Notes: generated by a model from the letters alone, not told the origin. Counted from the stretch's first letter, positions 51,085 to 61,595 are shown. The stretch: DNA of 64,000 nucleotides from Mesostigma viride (GCA_009746045.1 RPFO01000022.1:5154504-5218503), one strand, 5' to 3'. Numbers and translations are program-made.

Positions 51085-53040
51085 GGTATAATCATTAATT
51101 AATTAGAACCATAACTCCGTTGGGAGTACATGTAGCACATATCCCTGAGAAGGGGCATATGGCTTTTTAATACATTCTGGGCTACTTCCTGCAAGGGTGG
51201 GAATGTAAGCGGCCCTTGCTCTAGGTGCACCAGGGCACCTGCACCCTCATAATCTTCACACTATGCCCAGCTAAGGGGGAGTATGTTATGTGGGGGAAGA
51301 TCATCATGGCTATACAAGAGCTAGGACATGGCTTCTCTACAGAGAGCATCTCTCTGCAGGGCATAGCATGGCTAAATTCTTAATGCAACATCCATGGGGG
51401 TCCCGTTATAGGCATGGCTTGGCTAGATTCTGTAGGCAACATCCATGGGGGCCATTATGGGCGCACATGTGCGTGGGCCACATGCTAGGCTAAGCCTTAC
51501 TAATCTACACTACTGGTATATATATTCCTAGTCTGAGGTGGCAGGAGGGGGGTGCCAGGGCTTGTGGTCAACGTGGATGACCGCCCCCCTCCAGTGTACC
51601 GGCTTCCCCCGTGCGCTCTGCCGGAGCTGGAGGTAGGTCGGCCATAGCTCGCGTCGCCGCTGTTGCTGGGCCAGGGTCAAGTCGTCGTCCAGCGTGCAGC
51701 GAGTCTCCGAGAGCTTCTTGCGGCATTTAAGGAACGACAGCTTGTCCGCCATGTACTTAAAGGTGAGGAGCACGGGTGCCGGGCCAGCCTTCCCCCGCGC
51801 GCGCACAGCCGACATGTCCAGCTCACCAGTGAGTAGCATGGGGGCAAAAATGTCGCGCTTAAATGCCGCAAGAAGGCTCGTGGAGGTCTCACCTGCTGGC
51901 TGGTCGAAGTGCTTGACGATGACATTGTGGCTGCGCCGGGCGATGTCGGCTTCCTCGCGAAGGTCGAGGGCTTGTTGCTTGAGTTGTGCCGAGATGGTGG
52001 AGGTGGTGGAGGTGGTGTGCTGCTTAAGCAAGTCCGCCCAGGTGGAGGGAGCATCGCCGGCCGAGCCAGCAGGCGCCGGCTGGGCGGCGATGTCCTTCAC
52101 CGCCTGGGCGGTGAGGCCGGCGGTGTCATGCAAGCTCTCAAGGGCGTTGGTTGGCGGTGGCTTGAAGGCGTTGGTTGAGGTCGAGGAGCTGGGCTTTGAT
52201 GTCGGCAGTGGAGGCGGAAATGGCAGTGGAGGTGGAGGCGGCGGCGGTGGAAATGTGAGGAAGTTCAGCAGTCAGCGTGCCGCCGATTGCTGCTATGTCG
52301 GCAGCAAGGGGGGTCACGTGCTGCTGAAAGGCTTCCGTGAGGATGGAGCGGAGGGTGGGGACGGAAAGGGATGGAGCCCAGATCTCGCCGTCAGAGCGCT
52401 GGAGAAGGGAGTTGAGGATGGCGTGCTGGAGATGGGGGCGGACGCAGCCGGACAGCTGGTAGATGTTGGCCCAGCGGCTGCCGGCCGGGTCGAGGAGGCG
52501 ATTGATGGAGTGGAGATGGAGGCACAGGTCGTAAAGCGAAGCGTAATCCCCGAAGAAGATGCAGCGCATAGCATCGGTCGGAGAAATGGTGGCCCAGTCG
52601 TAATCTGCGACCTTGAAAGGCCGGGGCCGAAAGCTCGGTTCCGGGGGGCGTGAAGACCCTCCTGTGTCGTCGGCTGGGCGGGTGCGCTTGGGGTCAGGCG
52701 ATGCAGATGGCGAGGCGTTAAGCCCGGGGGGTTGCTGGACGACCACCAGTGCAGGACTAGTGTCATCGCCGCCTGCCGGACCTGATGGCGAAGCTGCAGC
52801 CTGAGCTGCAGACGTATTTTCATTGCCGAGCGCAGCCGCCAGGCTGCGTTGCGTTGAGGCGCGTTTGTTCGCCATATGTTGCGTTTTAGATTCGGAAAAT
52901 TATATCAGCATGTGCGTCTTAGAAAGACGAAGCGATAGATAGTGATATTCACGGCTAAATTCGGTGCTCAAACGTGAAAGTTATGAGCTCCGACAGCCAT
53001 GGCTACCTCGTGGCCGGAATTTCGCGTGAGTTATGGATAT
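51085..53040 (-). mobile_element. ORF1-only LINE element, copy B (nearly full length)
   Basis: The right end (5' side) holds an untranslated region of about 150 bases, then the ORF1 start at 52875, the ORF1 stop at 51528, a 3' untranslated region of about 430 bases, the hairpin CTCCCAACGGAG (minus strand) and a TTAATTAATT tail. The 3' half aligns with copy A (16430-17812). No reverse transcriptase lies between ORF1 and the tail. The exact 5' end is not clear. Confidence 0.75.
51528..52875 (-). pseudogene. LINE ORF1-type protein, complete but for one frameshift
   Basis: The N-terminal frame (52875-52138) has a Ser/Ala/Pro-rich start, a basic patch (PDPKRTRPADD) and a folded-looking segment (FFGDYASLYDLCLHLHS and then INRLLDPAG) that is unique to this family as far as I can tell. 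It leads into a helical part (LDLNQRLQATAN). After one extra C near 52148 the second frame (to 51528) gives HDTAGLTAQAVKDIA, the RRM-like core (SHNVIVKHF, PAPVLLTFKYMADKLSFLK) and CTLDDDLTLAQQQRRRELW. Corrected length would be about 450 residues, longer than mammalian L1 ORF1p. No CCHC knuckle is present, unlike ORF1 of Jockey-type LINEs. Confidence 0.7.
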
Positions 53041-53158
53041 AGATAGGTATAATCATGGGAGGGTATAATTCATCAGTTCGGGGATGAATATGGGTCATTT
53101 GGTACCGGCAAAGTAGCCTACGTACTGGAGTTAGTCTCCATGCTTTGCTGCACACTAA

Positions 53159-53372
53159 AGTTATTATAAATAGTGACGGAACCTTTTTGCCACTTGGGCA
53201 ATTAGGTCCGTCACTATTTATCCGGCGTAAACCACTCGCCGGTATCTATTCCGCGTTAAGTTCACGTGAACGTGGCGCGGAATTGATACCGGCGAGTGGT
53301 TTACGCCGGATAAATAGTGACGGACCTAATTGCCCAAGTGGCAAAAAGGTTCCGTCACTATTTATAATAACT
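53159..53372. repeat. 214-bp near-perfect palindrome, copy 1 of 3
   Basis: Only the central 40 bases, around TTCACGTGAA, are imperfect. Each half contains a hairpin with stem AAATAGTGACGG/CCGTCACTATTT enclosing ACCTTTTTGCC, and a hairpin CCGGCG-TAAACCACT-CGCCGG. Identical to copy 2; copy 3 is the same sequence inverted, as shown by its asymmetric centre. Confidence 0.97.
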
Positions 53373-53444
53373 AAAACGTCGTAGTGTGGGGGCCGATATC
53401 TATCGTACCACTGATGCCTACTGCAGTACCGAATCTCGCCTTAA

Positions 53445-54097
53445 GGGGACTCGTCACCAAAACACCAAAAAATCAATAAAAATTCAAAACTCGCATTAAA
53501 CCTATGCAAACAGTGCCCAAAAGTGATTGGGGACACAAAGTAGCATTTATGACGATTTGTCGTGCACTTACTAGGGGTATGTCGCCTGGCATGTGGCTAA
53601 AAATAGCACAAGACGCTAAACCGTTCTTGCCGCCCAACGGTCAATAGGAGCATCTGTTTGACCTGCCCATACATTCCAAACGAGTTCCCCCTCTCCTCGA
53701 CCGTTTGAGCTACTAACATGGGTCGGCGGGGCAGGTTTGTGAGAGTTATTAATTTTCCCGCCAAAATACGGTCTTTTTTCGCGGGAAAATTAATAACTCT
53801 CACAAACCTGACCCGCTGAACCATGTTAGTAACTCAAACGGTCGAGGAGAGGGGGAACTTGTTTGGAATGTATGGGCAGGTCAATCAGATGCTCCTATTG
53901 ACCGTGGCGTGGCAAAAACGGTTTAGCGTCTTGTGCTATTTTTAGCCAAATGCCGGGGGTAATACCCCAAGTAAGTGCACGACAAATCGTCATAAATGCT
54001 ACTTTGGGTCCCCAAACCCATTTGGGCATTGTTCGCATAGGTTTAATGTGAGTTTTGAATTTTTATTGATTTTTTGGTGTTTTGGTGACGAGTCCCC
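53445..54097. mobile_element. 653-bp foldback element inserted at TTAA
   Basis: It begins GGGGACTCGTCACC and ends GGTGACGAGTCCCC, with TTAA directly on both sides (53441-53444, 54098-54101). The two halves are inverted copies of about 310 bp with scattered differences, around a centre near 53770. The other copy of the host unit has the uninterrupted site (ATCGTTAAGGCGAG at 54547), so this is a true insertion with TTAA duplication, the target rule of piggyBac-type transposons. No transposase frame. Confidence 0.88.
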
Positions 54098-54177
54098 TTA
54101 ACGATATTCCAACCGGGCATATTTTCCCTTCTGGCACTTTCGTTTGGCCTTCTGGTATCCGGTATTCGGAAATACCC

Positions 54178-54218
54178 GTGTCACCACAGGGATTCGAACC
54201 CCCGACTTACGAGGTCTT
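54178..54218 (-). other. tRNA 3'-half-like sequence (locus III, left copy)
   Basis: Minus strand: AAGACCTCGTAAGTC, then a T arm with loop TTCGAAT and B box GGTTCGAATCC, then acceptor-like TGGTGACA. The variable region is short here, unlike loci I and II. A perfect inverted copy lies at 54433-54473. Confidence 0.55.
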
Positions 54219-54432
54219 AGTTATTATAAATAGTGACGGAACCTTTTTGCCACTTGGGCAATTAGGTCCGTCACTATTTATCCGGCGTAAACCACTCGCC
54301 GGTATCTATTCCGCGTTAAGTTCACGTGAACGTGGCGCGGAATTGATACCGGCGAGTGGTTTACGCCGGATAAATAGTGACGGACCTAATTGCCCAAGTG
54401 GCAAAAAGGTTCCGTCACTATTTATAATAACT
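54219..54432. repeat. 214-bp palindrome, copy 2 of 3 (centre of locus III)
   Basis: Flanked by GTCTT on the left and AAGAC on the right, so the two tRNA 3'-halves face it symmetrically. Confidence 0.97.
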
Positions 54433-54473
54433 AAGACCTCGTAAGTCGGGGGTTCGAATCCCTGTGGTGACAC
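54433..54473 (+). other. tRNA 3'-half-like sequence (locus III, right copy)
   Basis: Exact inverted copy of 54178-54218. It would be transcribed away from the central palindrome. Confidence 0.55.
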
Positions 54474-54621
54474 GGGTATTTCCGAATACCGGATACCAGA
54501 AGGCCAAACGAAAGTGCCAGAAGGGAAAATATGCCCGGTTGGAATATCGTTAAGGCGAGATTCGGTACTGCACTAGGCATCAGTGGTACGATAGATATCG
54601 GCCCCCACACTACGACGTTTT

Positions 54622-54835
54622 AGTTATTATAAATAGTGACGGAACCTTTTTGCCACTTGGGCAATTAGGTCCGTCACTATTTATCCGGCGTAAACCACTC
54701 GCCGGTATCAATTCCGCGCCACGTTCACGTGAACTTAACGCGGAATAGATACCGGCGAGTGGTTTACGCCGGATAAATAGTGACGGACCTAATTGCCCAA
54801 GTGGCAAAAAGGTTCCGTCACTATTTATAATAACT
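54622..54835. repeat. 214-bp palindrome, copy 3 of 3
   Basis: Its asymmetric centre is the reverse complement of that in copies 1 and 2, as expected for the far arm of a large inverted repeat. Confidence 0.97.
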
Positions 54836-54954
54836 ACTAAGTATCAAAGGCAGTGTGAATACAACGTATGAATCAGCCTTGTTGTAAACCTACGTTGGTA
54901 TGAGAATATAAATACCATGTGGGCTATTCAGCCGGATAGGACGGCTAGTCGAGT

Positions 54955-57845
54955 CACATATATATTCATTGAGAATGATAGATTACGGAGGTGAGATAGG
55001 CATGCAACATAAGGAAAAACCCGATAACTGGGAGAATAACCCTAAAGAAATTAATAGTAATCTGACACAGACATCCAAGGATCACGCCAGCGGCACAAGG
55101 TACAACTAACTAGACATCACAAAACTACACGCAGCAACAGCGCTGCTGGCCCACCATGCAGGCCTGGAAGGGATCTAGACCGCATGGGTCGCGACAAAGT
55201 CGGCCCGGGTGCGGCGGAATAACACATCAGCCACGGTGCGAGTGAGGGCGAGTGACAGGCGCTGCCGCCAATACGAGGACCACGTGCGGGCCGACCACGG
55301 GGCGGTCTGACCCTCGAGGTCGAGGCGGTCTTCACGGCGCTGGCAGCACTCGTGGAAAAACTCCGCTGTCTTGGGGCCCATGGCCCCGAACTCCTCAAGG
55401 ACAAAGGGGATGACCCGGTGGGGCCCCACATTGCCGTAGGAGGCAAACTTGTCGCGCTCAGCCACAGTGGCAGCAGCGCCGGCATCCACAGCCGCCCGGA
55501 GGATGTGGCGACCGGAAAGCGGCCGAGCCACGGAGACATCGATGAGCAGGTGGCAACCCTGCCCGTCGTAGTCAAGCACGGTAATGTCGGGGCGGTGGTT
55601 GGGTGAGTAGAGGGCGGCCCCATCCGCGTCCTCGCACTTGATGGTGGAGTGGGGAAAGACCGACCGAACCATGGCACACACCACCCGGAGGAGAGCGGTA
55701 TGGAGATAGAGGAACCAGTTCTGGTTCTGCTGGCCACCCATGCACGCGATGTAGTGCGTCCCAGTAGTATCCAGAGCAAGCCCGCAGCTGCCGCAGGACG
55801 CACCCGCCGTGATGAGAGGTTGCGGGGCAAAGAGCTGGTGGCGGAGAGCGATGGCGTAAAGGGCCGGAACCAGCGTGAACAAAGGGCTCATGGGGAGGGC
55901 GCGCAGGAATGCGGACCCCACGCTCCCCTCAAGGGAAACGGAGTGAAGCCAAGCCTTCCCCTGATCGTTCAAGCTCGCGTGCAGACCCATCCAGTCGGCA
56001 CAGTGTAGTATACCCGCGTAGGTCTTTTGTTGTTTTTCATGAACGCAGGCAGGGAAGACACTAGGACTGACGACAGTAGACACGCCGGGCGTGCCCCGGG
56101 GCAGGCGACGGTGGACGGCCTGAGCGGGGCGGACGAGGTCGCAAGCCTGCTGGATCCCGAGGAAAGAATCCTGCACAGCCTGCACAAAGGGGAAGGGGGA
56201 TGGGGTGACCAAGTCGGGAATGGCGCTGACGGCGCTGGGGACCAACCGGCGGATCTCCGCCCAGGCCTGAGCAACAGAGCCAAGGAAGGCGGCGGGGGCG
56301 AGGCGGGCGGCGCGGGTGAGCCCACACCCGCCCATGCGGCAGGGGAGGGTGGCCAAGCGCATGGAGTGAGCTGGCAGGCTAGGGCCGGGGAGGAGCACCT
56401 GCAAGGCGGCCTGAATGCGCTCGTCATGGCCTTCCGCGGCAAGCCGCACCAAGTGGGGGGAGCGCCACGGAGCCAGTGAACCACCCGCGGGTGGGCGCAA
56501 AACCACAGGAGGAGCCCTTTGGTCTGGGGGTCCTTGAGGCGCGCCCAAGTCTCGAGGACATGGGTGCGCTGTTCCACGGTGGCCCGGAGCTCCTCTGCGA
56601 CGTAGTCAGGGTCACCCACAGGGACGCCTAGGCACGAGAAACCACGCGCCCGCGCCAATGCCCCCGGGATAGCCGCGGGGAAGCCAGAGCAGTCCCCCTG
56701 GGGCGAAAAGACTGCACACTTGGGGAGGGTGAGCCGAAGGTTGATGGCCGCCATGGCCACTTCAAGGGCAGCCAGGGCGGCAACCACAGCGTCGGCCGGG
56801 CCAAGGGCATGGATATCGTCCATATAGGCGAGGAGCACGACATCCGGGTGCGCAGCGTGGACACCTTGGAGAGCCTTGTGCAGCGGGGCAGACAGGTAAA
56901 AGGGGCCGAGGGGGTCACCTTGCTGGGTTCCCGTGCGGGAAGCGATGTCGGCGAACGTCCCATCCTCCATGAGGAAGGAGAGTTGAGTGGGGTCGCCGTA
57001 GCAGGCTGCTGTCCACGCAAGAAGGTCAGGGAACGCCTCGCCGACGGCCTCAAAGATGCAGCGCCACATGGGTCGGATGCGTCTCGAGGTAGGCCTGAAC
57101 TGTGTGCACGATGATGTCGCTGCCCCCTTTGGTGGCGACGCCAAGCTGGGCCGCGACGGACTCCTCAGTATCACTCCGGTTGGGGCAGAAGTAGGCGCGA
57201 AACTCGGGAGCCTTTTGGCGACAAATGACCTTACTCACCAGCTTGCGTAGGACCTCGCCGCAAGCAATGGGACGAACGCGGCCAGCAGGCGGGAGGACGT
57301 CGTCTTTCAGGAGGGCAATGAGGCGTGCCCCAGCCAGCCAAGGGCGCGCCTCGGGGGCCAGGGACCCCGCGGCCAAGTCGGCGGCAGCCTCAAAGAGTGC
57401 GGTCGCCCCGCCATGGCCCGCCATCACGGAGAGGTGCTCGTAGCGCCAGCCTGAGGGGCCGGTGGAGGAGGCGTTCGGCAGATCCTTCAGCACAGCCGTG
57501 AAGATGTCCAGGTCCAGGACAATAGGCGGGGGCGGGGGGGTGGCCGGGGCGGGCACCGCAAAGGCCGGTTCGTCGGGGTGAAGGTCGCGCAAAGCCTGCA
57601 GGGTCGGGGGAGTGGAGGGAGCCAACGCGGTCAGTTCAAGCTTTTGCATGGCCCGGCTCAATTCACCTACCTTCACCAACCGCATGACGTCAGCTTCCAC
57701 CCGGGCAAAGGAGGCGGCCCCCGACACCCGGGTGGAGGCCGGAGGCTGCAGCGCCCACAGCCCTTCCCAATCCCCGAGGAGGAACCGCCGGCAGCGAGCG
57801 ATGACCGCACCCTGTTATACCTTTTGGCTATACATCACATATATA
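54955..57845 (-). mobile_element. R2-like non-LTR retrotransposon (restriction-like endonuclease type), copy 1
   Basis: It shares coding and 3' untranslated sequence with copy 2 at about 97% by eye. Its 3' end (GAATATATATGTGA, minus strand) and its 5' end (at 57840) both lie in short TA runs. It stands head-to-head with copy 2. Confidence 0.88.
55175..57727 (-). pseudogene. Reverse transcriptase plus restriction-like endonuclease polyprotein, copy 1, broken
   Basis: The N-terminal part (57727-57050) has TGPSGWRYEHLSVM and VRPIACGEVLRKL, conserved blocks before the RT core. Compared with copy 2, 44 bases are missing at about 57055, removing the motif A Asp (VDCHNAF) and shifting the frame. 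The RT continues in a second frame with GTQQGDPLGPFYL and AYMDDIHAL. A second shift at about 56455 is due to a G6 run where copy 2 has C7. The third frame then runs through the zinc knuckle and endonuclease to the stop at 55175. Loss of a catalytic Asp makes this copy inactive. Confidence 0.9.
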
Positions 57846-58051
57846 TACCCGCCTTTGCGGTGCCCGCCCCGGCCACCCCCCCGCCCCCGCCTATTGTCCT
57901 GGACCTGGACATCTTCACGGCTGTGCTGAAGGATCTGCCGAACGCCTCCTCCACCGGCCCCTCAGGCTGGCGCTACGAGCACCTCTCCGTGATGGCGGGC
58001 CATGGCGGGGCGACCGCACTCTTTGAGGCTGCCGCCGACTTGGCCGCGGGG

Positions 58052-59348
58052 CAGTGTACAGCCATACGCAATACGCAATCATACGGGGCCCATGGGTATG
58101 GTGTATAATACGCCATACGGGGTATAATACGCAAATCATACGGGGACTCTTGAAAATGCTGTTTTTTGCATGGTTCAGGGGGTTCTTCAACATTCTGACC
58201 AATCAGGCATGTTTTTTTTGTGTTCTTGCAACACCACTTGCCTTTATTTAACACATCATCACATAATATTGCCGTTGCCGTCGCTGCATGCCTACAAATA
58301 CAAGCATTGTACATCTGTTGTTATTAATAATGTCTGTAAATAGCACACGGTCAGTCGGCCAACTTGCCAAAAGTAATAAGACATTGTGCCAGAAACAGAC
58401 ATCTTGCCTACTCGTGGTAGGCCACCATGCAATATTGATCTACATGAAGCAAGAATCCATACGGGCTGCCAACAATGTGGCTAGCGTGCAGGATACCATG
58501 CATGCCAGCAACCCGACCCAGCTTCCCTAAACCATTAACACATATGGTACGGTGGCTGGCTAGCAGCAGCCTGCATGGCTAAATAAGGCATTTATGTGCA
58601 TCGCGAGTCACACCAAATACCCCGCAGCCTGCGACGTAATGCCTCCGGCGGCCTCTTGCACTCGCTCACTCTTGCCTCCTTCGCGTACGTAGCGCCCATG
58701 ATATGGCGGGTGCTAGCCTTGCTCGGGTGGTAGAACCCGAGAATTTTGCATCCAAAAGTGTGCACGTCACTTAGCTTGTAGTTACCTGTCGGCTGCCATT
58801 TCTTGTTGAGAGTCTGTTCTTTCACGATGTGTGTCCAGACAGTCTCGAATACGGCCTGCATCTCGTCGGCCCAGTCATCATCGTGTTCCATAGACCCACA
58901 CCATCACCGTCGCTAGCCATGGTGCCTGGATGTCAATTGTGCTACGATTAAATGTTAGGTGCCAGATGCGCGCCCTTGTTGGCAGACAACATAACTTCGT
59001 CACCTAATTTCCTCGTCCTTCGTCTCCTAGACCCTAGTCCGACACGCAGCAATCTGCAGCAATGCACGTACAGTCGTACATGCACGGCCAGCTTGGCACC
59101 TGGATGTGGTTTATTTGTCGCGGAGTTCCAGGTCGCCTAGATACAGTCTAGTTCCGGCTTCACGTGCCGTCCAAAATGATGCCAGAAGCTACTTCGAACG
59201 CGGTTCATACGCAAAAAATACGCAAAAAATACGCAATACGCAAAAAATACGCAGTGCGTATTTTTTTTCCCATTTTCATACGGAAATCTTGCGTATGGCG
59301 TATAATACGCGCCATACGGCGTATTATACGCCGTATGGCTGTTCACTG
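58052..59348. mobile_element. Non-autonomous hAT-like DNA transposon, 1297 bp, 8-bp duplication CCGCGGGG
   Basis: Terminal inverted repeats CAGTGTACAGCCATACG and (read inward from the right) CAGTGAACAGCCATACG. CCGCGGGG occurs at 58044-58051 and 59349-59356 but once in copy 1 of the host element, giving an empty site. An 8-bp duplication and a C-A-R-N-G-type start define hAT. Both ends carry subterminal ATACGC and CATACGG repeats, denser on the right (59210-59340). The only frame of note (58891-58592, minus, 99 codons) lacks transposase motifs, so mobility would need another copy. Confidence 0.85.
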
Positions 59349-59486
59349 CCGCGGGGTCCCTGGCCCCCGCGGCGCGCCCTTGGCTGGCTGGGGCACGCCT
59401 CATTGCCCTCCTGAAAAACGACGTCCCCCGGCCTGCTGGCCGCGTTCGTCCCATGCATTGCTTGCGGCGAGGTCCTACGCAAGCTG

Positions 59487-61595
59487 GTGAGTAAGGTCAT
59501 TTGTCGCCAAAAGGCCCCCGAGTTTCGCGCCTACTTCTGCCCCAACCGGAGTGATACTGAGGAGTCCGTCGCGGCCCAGCTTGGCGTCGCCACCAAAGGG
59601 GGCAGCGACATCATCGTGCACACAGTTCAGGCCTACCTCGAGACGCATCCGACCCATGTGGCGCTGAAGGTGGATTGCCACAATGCGTTCAATGCTGTCA
59701 CCAAGGCTAGCATCTTTGAGGCCGTCGGCGAGGCGTTCCCTGACCTTCTTGCGTGGACAGCAGCCTGCTACGGCGAACCCACTCAACTCTCCTTCCTCAT
59801 GGAGGATGGGACGTTCGCCGACATCGCTTCCCGCACGGGAACCCAGCAAGGTGACCCCCTCGGCCCCTTTTACCTGTCTGCCCCGCTGCACAAGGCTCTC
59901 CAAGGTGTCCACGCTGCGCACCCGGATGTCGTGCTCCTCGCCTATATGGACGATATCCATGCCCTTGGCCCGGCCGACGCTGTGGTTGCCGCCCTGGCTG
60001 CCCTTGAAGTGGCCATGGCGGCCATCAACCTTCGGCTCACCCTCCCCAAGTGTGCAGTCTTTTCGCCCCAGGGGGACTGCTCTGGCTTCCCCGCGGCTAT
60101 CCCGGGGGCATTGGCGCGGGCGCGTGGTTTCTCGTGCCTGGGCGTCCCTGTGGGTGACCCTGACTACGTCGAAGAGGAGCTCCGGGCCACCGTGGAACAG
60201 CGCACCCATGTCCTCGAGACTTGGGCGCGCCTCAAGGACCCCCAGACCAAAGGGCTCCTCCTGTGGTTTTGCGCCCACCCGCGGGTGGTTCACTGGCTCC
60301 GTGGCGCTCCCCCCCACTTGGTGCGGCTTGCCGCGGAAGGCCATGACGAGCGCATTCAGGCCGCCTTGCAGGTGCTCCTCCCCGGCCCTAGCCTGCCAGC
60401 TCACTCCATGCGCTTGGCCACCCTCCCCTGCCGCATGGGCGGGTGTGGGCTCACCCGCGCCGCCCGCCTCGCCCCCGCCGCCTTCCTTGGCTCTGTTGCT
60501 CAGGCCTGGGCGGAGATCCGCCGGTTGGTCCCCAGCGCCGTCAGCGCCATTCCCGACTTGGTCACCCCATCCCCCTTCCCCTTTGTGCAGGCTGTGCAGG
60601 ATTCTTACCTCGGGATCCAGCAGGCTTGCGACCTCGTCCGCCCCGCTCAGGCCGTCCACCGTCGCCTGCCCCGGGGCACGCCCGGCGTGTCCACTGTCGT
60701 CAGTCCTAGTGTCTTCCCTGCCTGCGTTCATGAAAAACAACAAAAGACCTACGCGGGTATACTACACTGTGCCGACTGGATGGGTCTGCATGCGAGCTTG
60801 AACGATCAGGGGAAGGCTTGGCTTCACTCCGTTTCCCTTGAGGGGAGCGTGGGGTCCGCATTCCTGCGCGCCCTCCCCATGAGCCCTTTGTTCACACTGG
60901 TTCCGGCCCTTTACGCCATCGCTCTCCGCCACCAGCTCTTTGCCCCGCAACCTCTCATCACGGCGGGTGCGTCCTGCGGCAGCTGCGGGCTTGCTCTGGA
61001 TACTACTGGGACGCACTACATCGCGTGCATGGGTGGCCAGCAGAACCAGAACTGGTTCCTCTATCTCCATACCGCTCTCCTCCGGGTGGTGTGTGCCATG
61101 GTTCGGTCGGTCTTTCCCCACTCCACCATCAAGTGCGAGGACGCGGATGGGGCCGCCCTCTACTCACCCAACCACCGCCCCGACATTACCGTGCTTGACT
61201 ACGACGGGCAGGGTTGCCACCTGCTCATCGATGTCTCCGTGGCTCGGCCGCTTTCCGGTCGCCACATCCTCCGGGCGGCTGTGGATGCCGGCGCTGCTGC
61301 CGCTGTGGCTGAGCGCGACAAGTTTGCCTCCTACGGCAATGTGGGGCCCCACCGGGTCATCCCCTTTGTCCTTGAGGAGTTCGGGGCCATGGGCCCCAAG
61401 ACAGCGGAGTTTTTCCACGAGTGCTGCCAGCGCCGTGAAGACCGCCTCGACCTCGAGGGTCAGACCGCCCCGTGGTCGGCCCGCACGTGGTCCTCGTATT
61501 GGCGGCAGCGCCTGTCACTCGCCCTCACTCGCACCGTGGCTGATGTGTTATTCCGCCGCACCCGGGCTGACTTTGTCGCGACCCATGCGGTCTAG
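59487..61595 (+). CDS. Reverse transcriptase plus CCHC knuckle plus restriction-like endonuclease, long intact frame
   Basis: This 702-codon frame is the best-preserved copy. RT motifs are VDCHNAFNAV at about 62-71 (motif A), GTQQGDPLGP at about 117 (motif B) and AYMDDIHAL at about 152 (motif C). At about 497 a knuckle CGSCG...H...C (C-x2-C-x9-H-x3-C) precedes RPDITVLD and LLIDVSVARP at about 563-585; the spacing PD-x14-D is that of the restriction-like endonuclease in R2, CRE and related site-specific non-LTR elements. Product: RT and nicking endonuclease acting in target-primed reverse transcription. The ATG at 59487 is internal to the original protein: upstream coding is separated by the hAT-like element and shifted by a 4-bp GCAT insertion near 59455. 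Confidence 0.92.
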   Translation: MSKVICRQKAPEFRAYFCPNRSDTEESVAAQLGVATKGGSDIIVHTVQAYLETHPTHVALKVDCHNAFNAVTKASIFEAVGEAFPDLLAWTAACYGEPTQLSFLMEDGTFADIASRTGTQQGDPLGPFYLSAPLHKALQGVHAAHPDVVLLAYMDDIHALGPADAVVAALAALEVAMAAINLRLTLPKCAVFSPQGDCSGFPAAIPGALARARGFSCLGVPVGDPDYVEEELRATVEQRTHVLETWARLKDPQTKGLLLWFCAHPRVVHWLRGAPPHLVRLAAEGHDERIQAALQVLLPGPSLPAHSMRLATLPCRMGGCGLTRAARLAPAAFLGSVAQAWAEIRRLVPSAVSAIPDLVTPSPFPFVQAVQDSYLGIQQACDLVRPAQAVHRRLPRGTPGVSTVVSPSVFPACVHEKQQKTYAGILHCADWMGLHASLNDQGKAWLHSVSLEGSVGSAFLRALPMSPLFTLVPALYAIALRHQLFAPQPLITAGASCGSCGLALDTTGTHYIACMGGQQNQNWFLYLHTALLRVVCAMVRSVFPHSTIKCEDADGAALYSPNHRPDITVLDYDGQGCHLLIDVSVARPLSGRHILRAAVDAGAAAAVAERDKFASYGNVGPHRVIPFVLEEFGAMGPKTAEFFHECCQRREDRLDLEGQTAPWSARTWSSYWRQRLSLALTRTVADVLFRRTRADFVATHAV

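Larger units (their letters stand above)
53159..54835. mobile_element. Composite palindromic element, locus III (1677 bp), flanked by 5-bp duplication ACTAA
   Basis: ACTAA lies at 53154-53158 and 54836-54840. Three 214-bp palindromes (53159-53372, 54219-54432, 54622-54835) separate two copies of one internal unit in opposite orientation (53373-54218, which contains a 653-bp insertion, and 54433-54621). The unit begins AAAACGTCG and ends GAGGTCTT, where the tRNA 3'-half lies. Thus the whole element is one large inverted repeat centred in the middle palindrome. No protein frame. Confidence 0.85.

Noticed and set aside
53145-54807. Repeated 65-120 codon frames (PLGQLGPSLF type)
   Set aside because: They lie inside the palindromes and are read identically from both strands; there is no reason to think they are proteins.
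50108-54835. Parvovirus-like or geminivirus-like replication hairpins
   Set aside because: The nested palindromes and an AATATTACC word at 50172 are suggestive, but no capsid or matching replication gene is attached, and clear 5-bp target duplications point to transposition.
59475-60743. 422-codon minus-strand frame and several others opposite the R2-like coding region
   Set aside because: Antisense shadows of the RT-endonuclease frame, present in both copies because the DNA is conserved.
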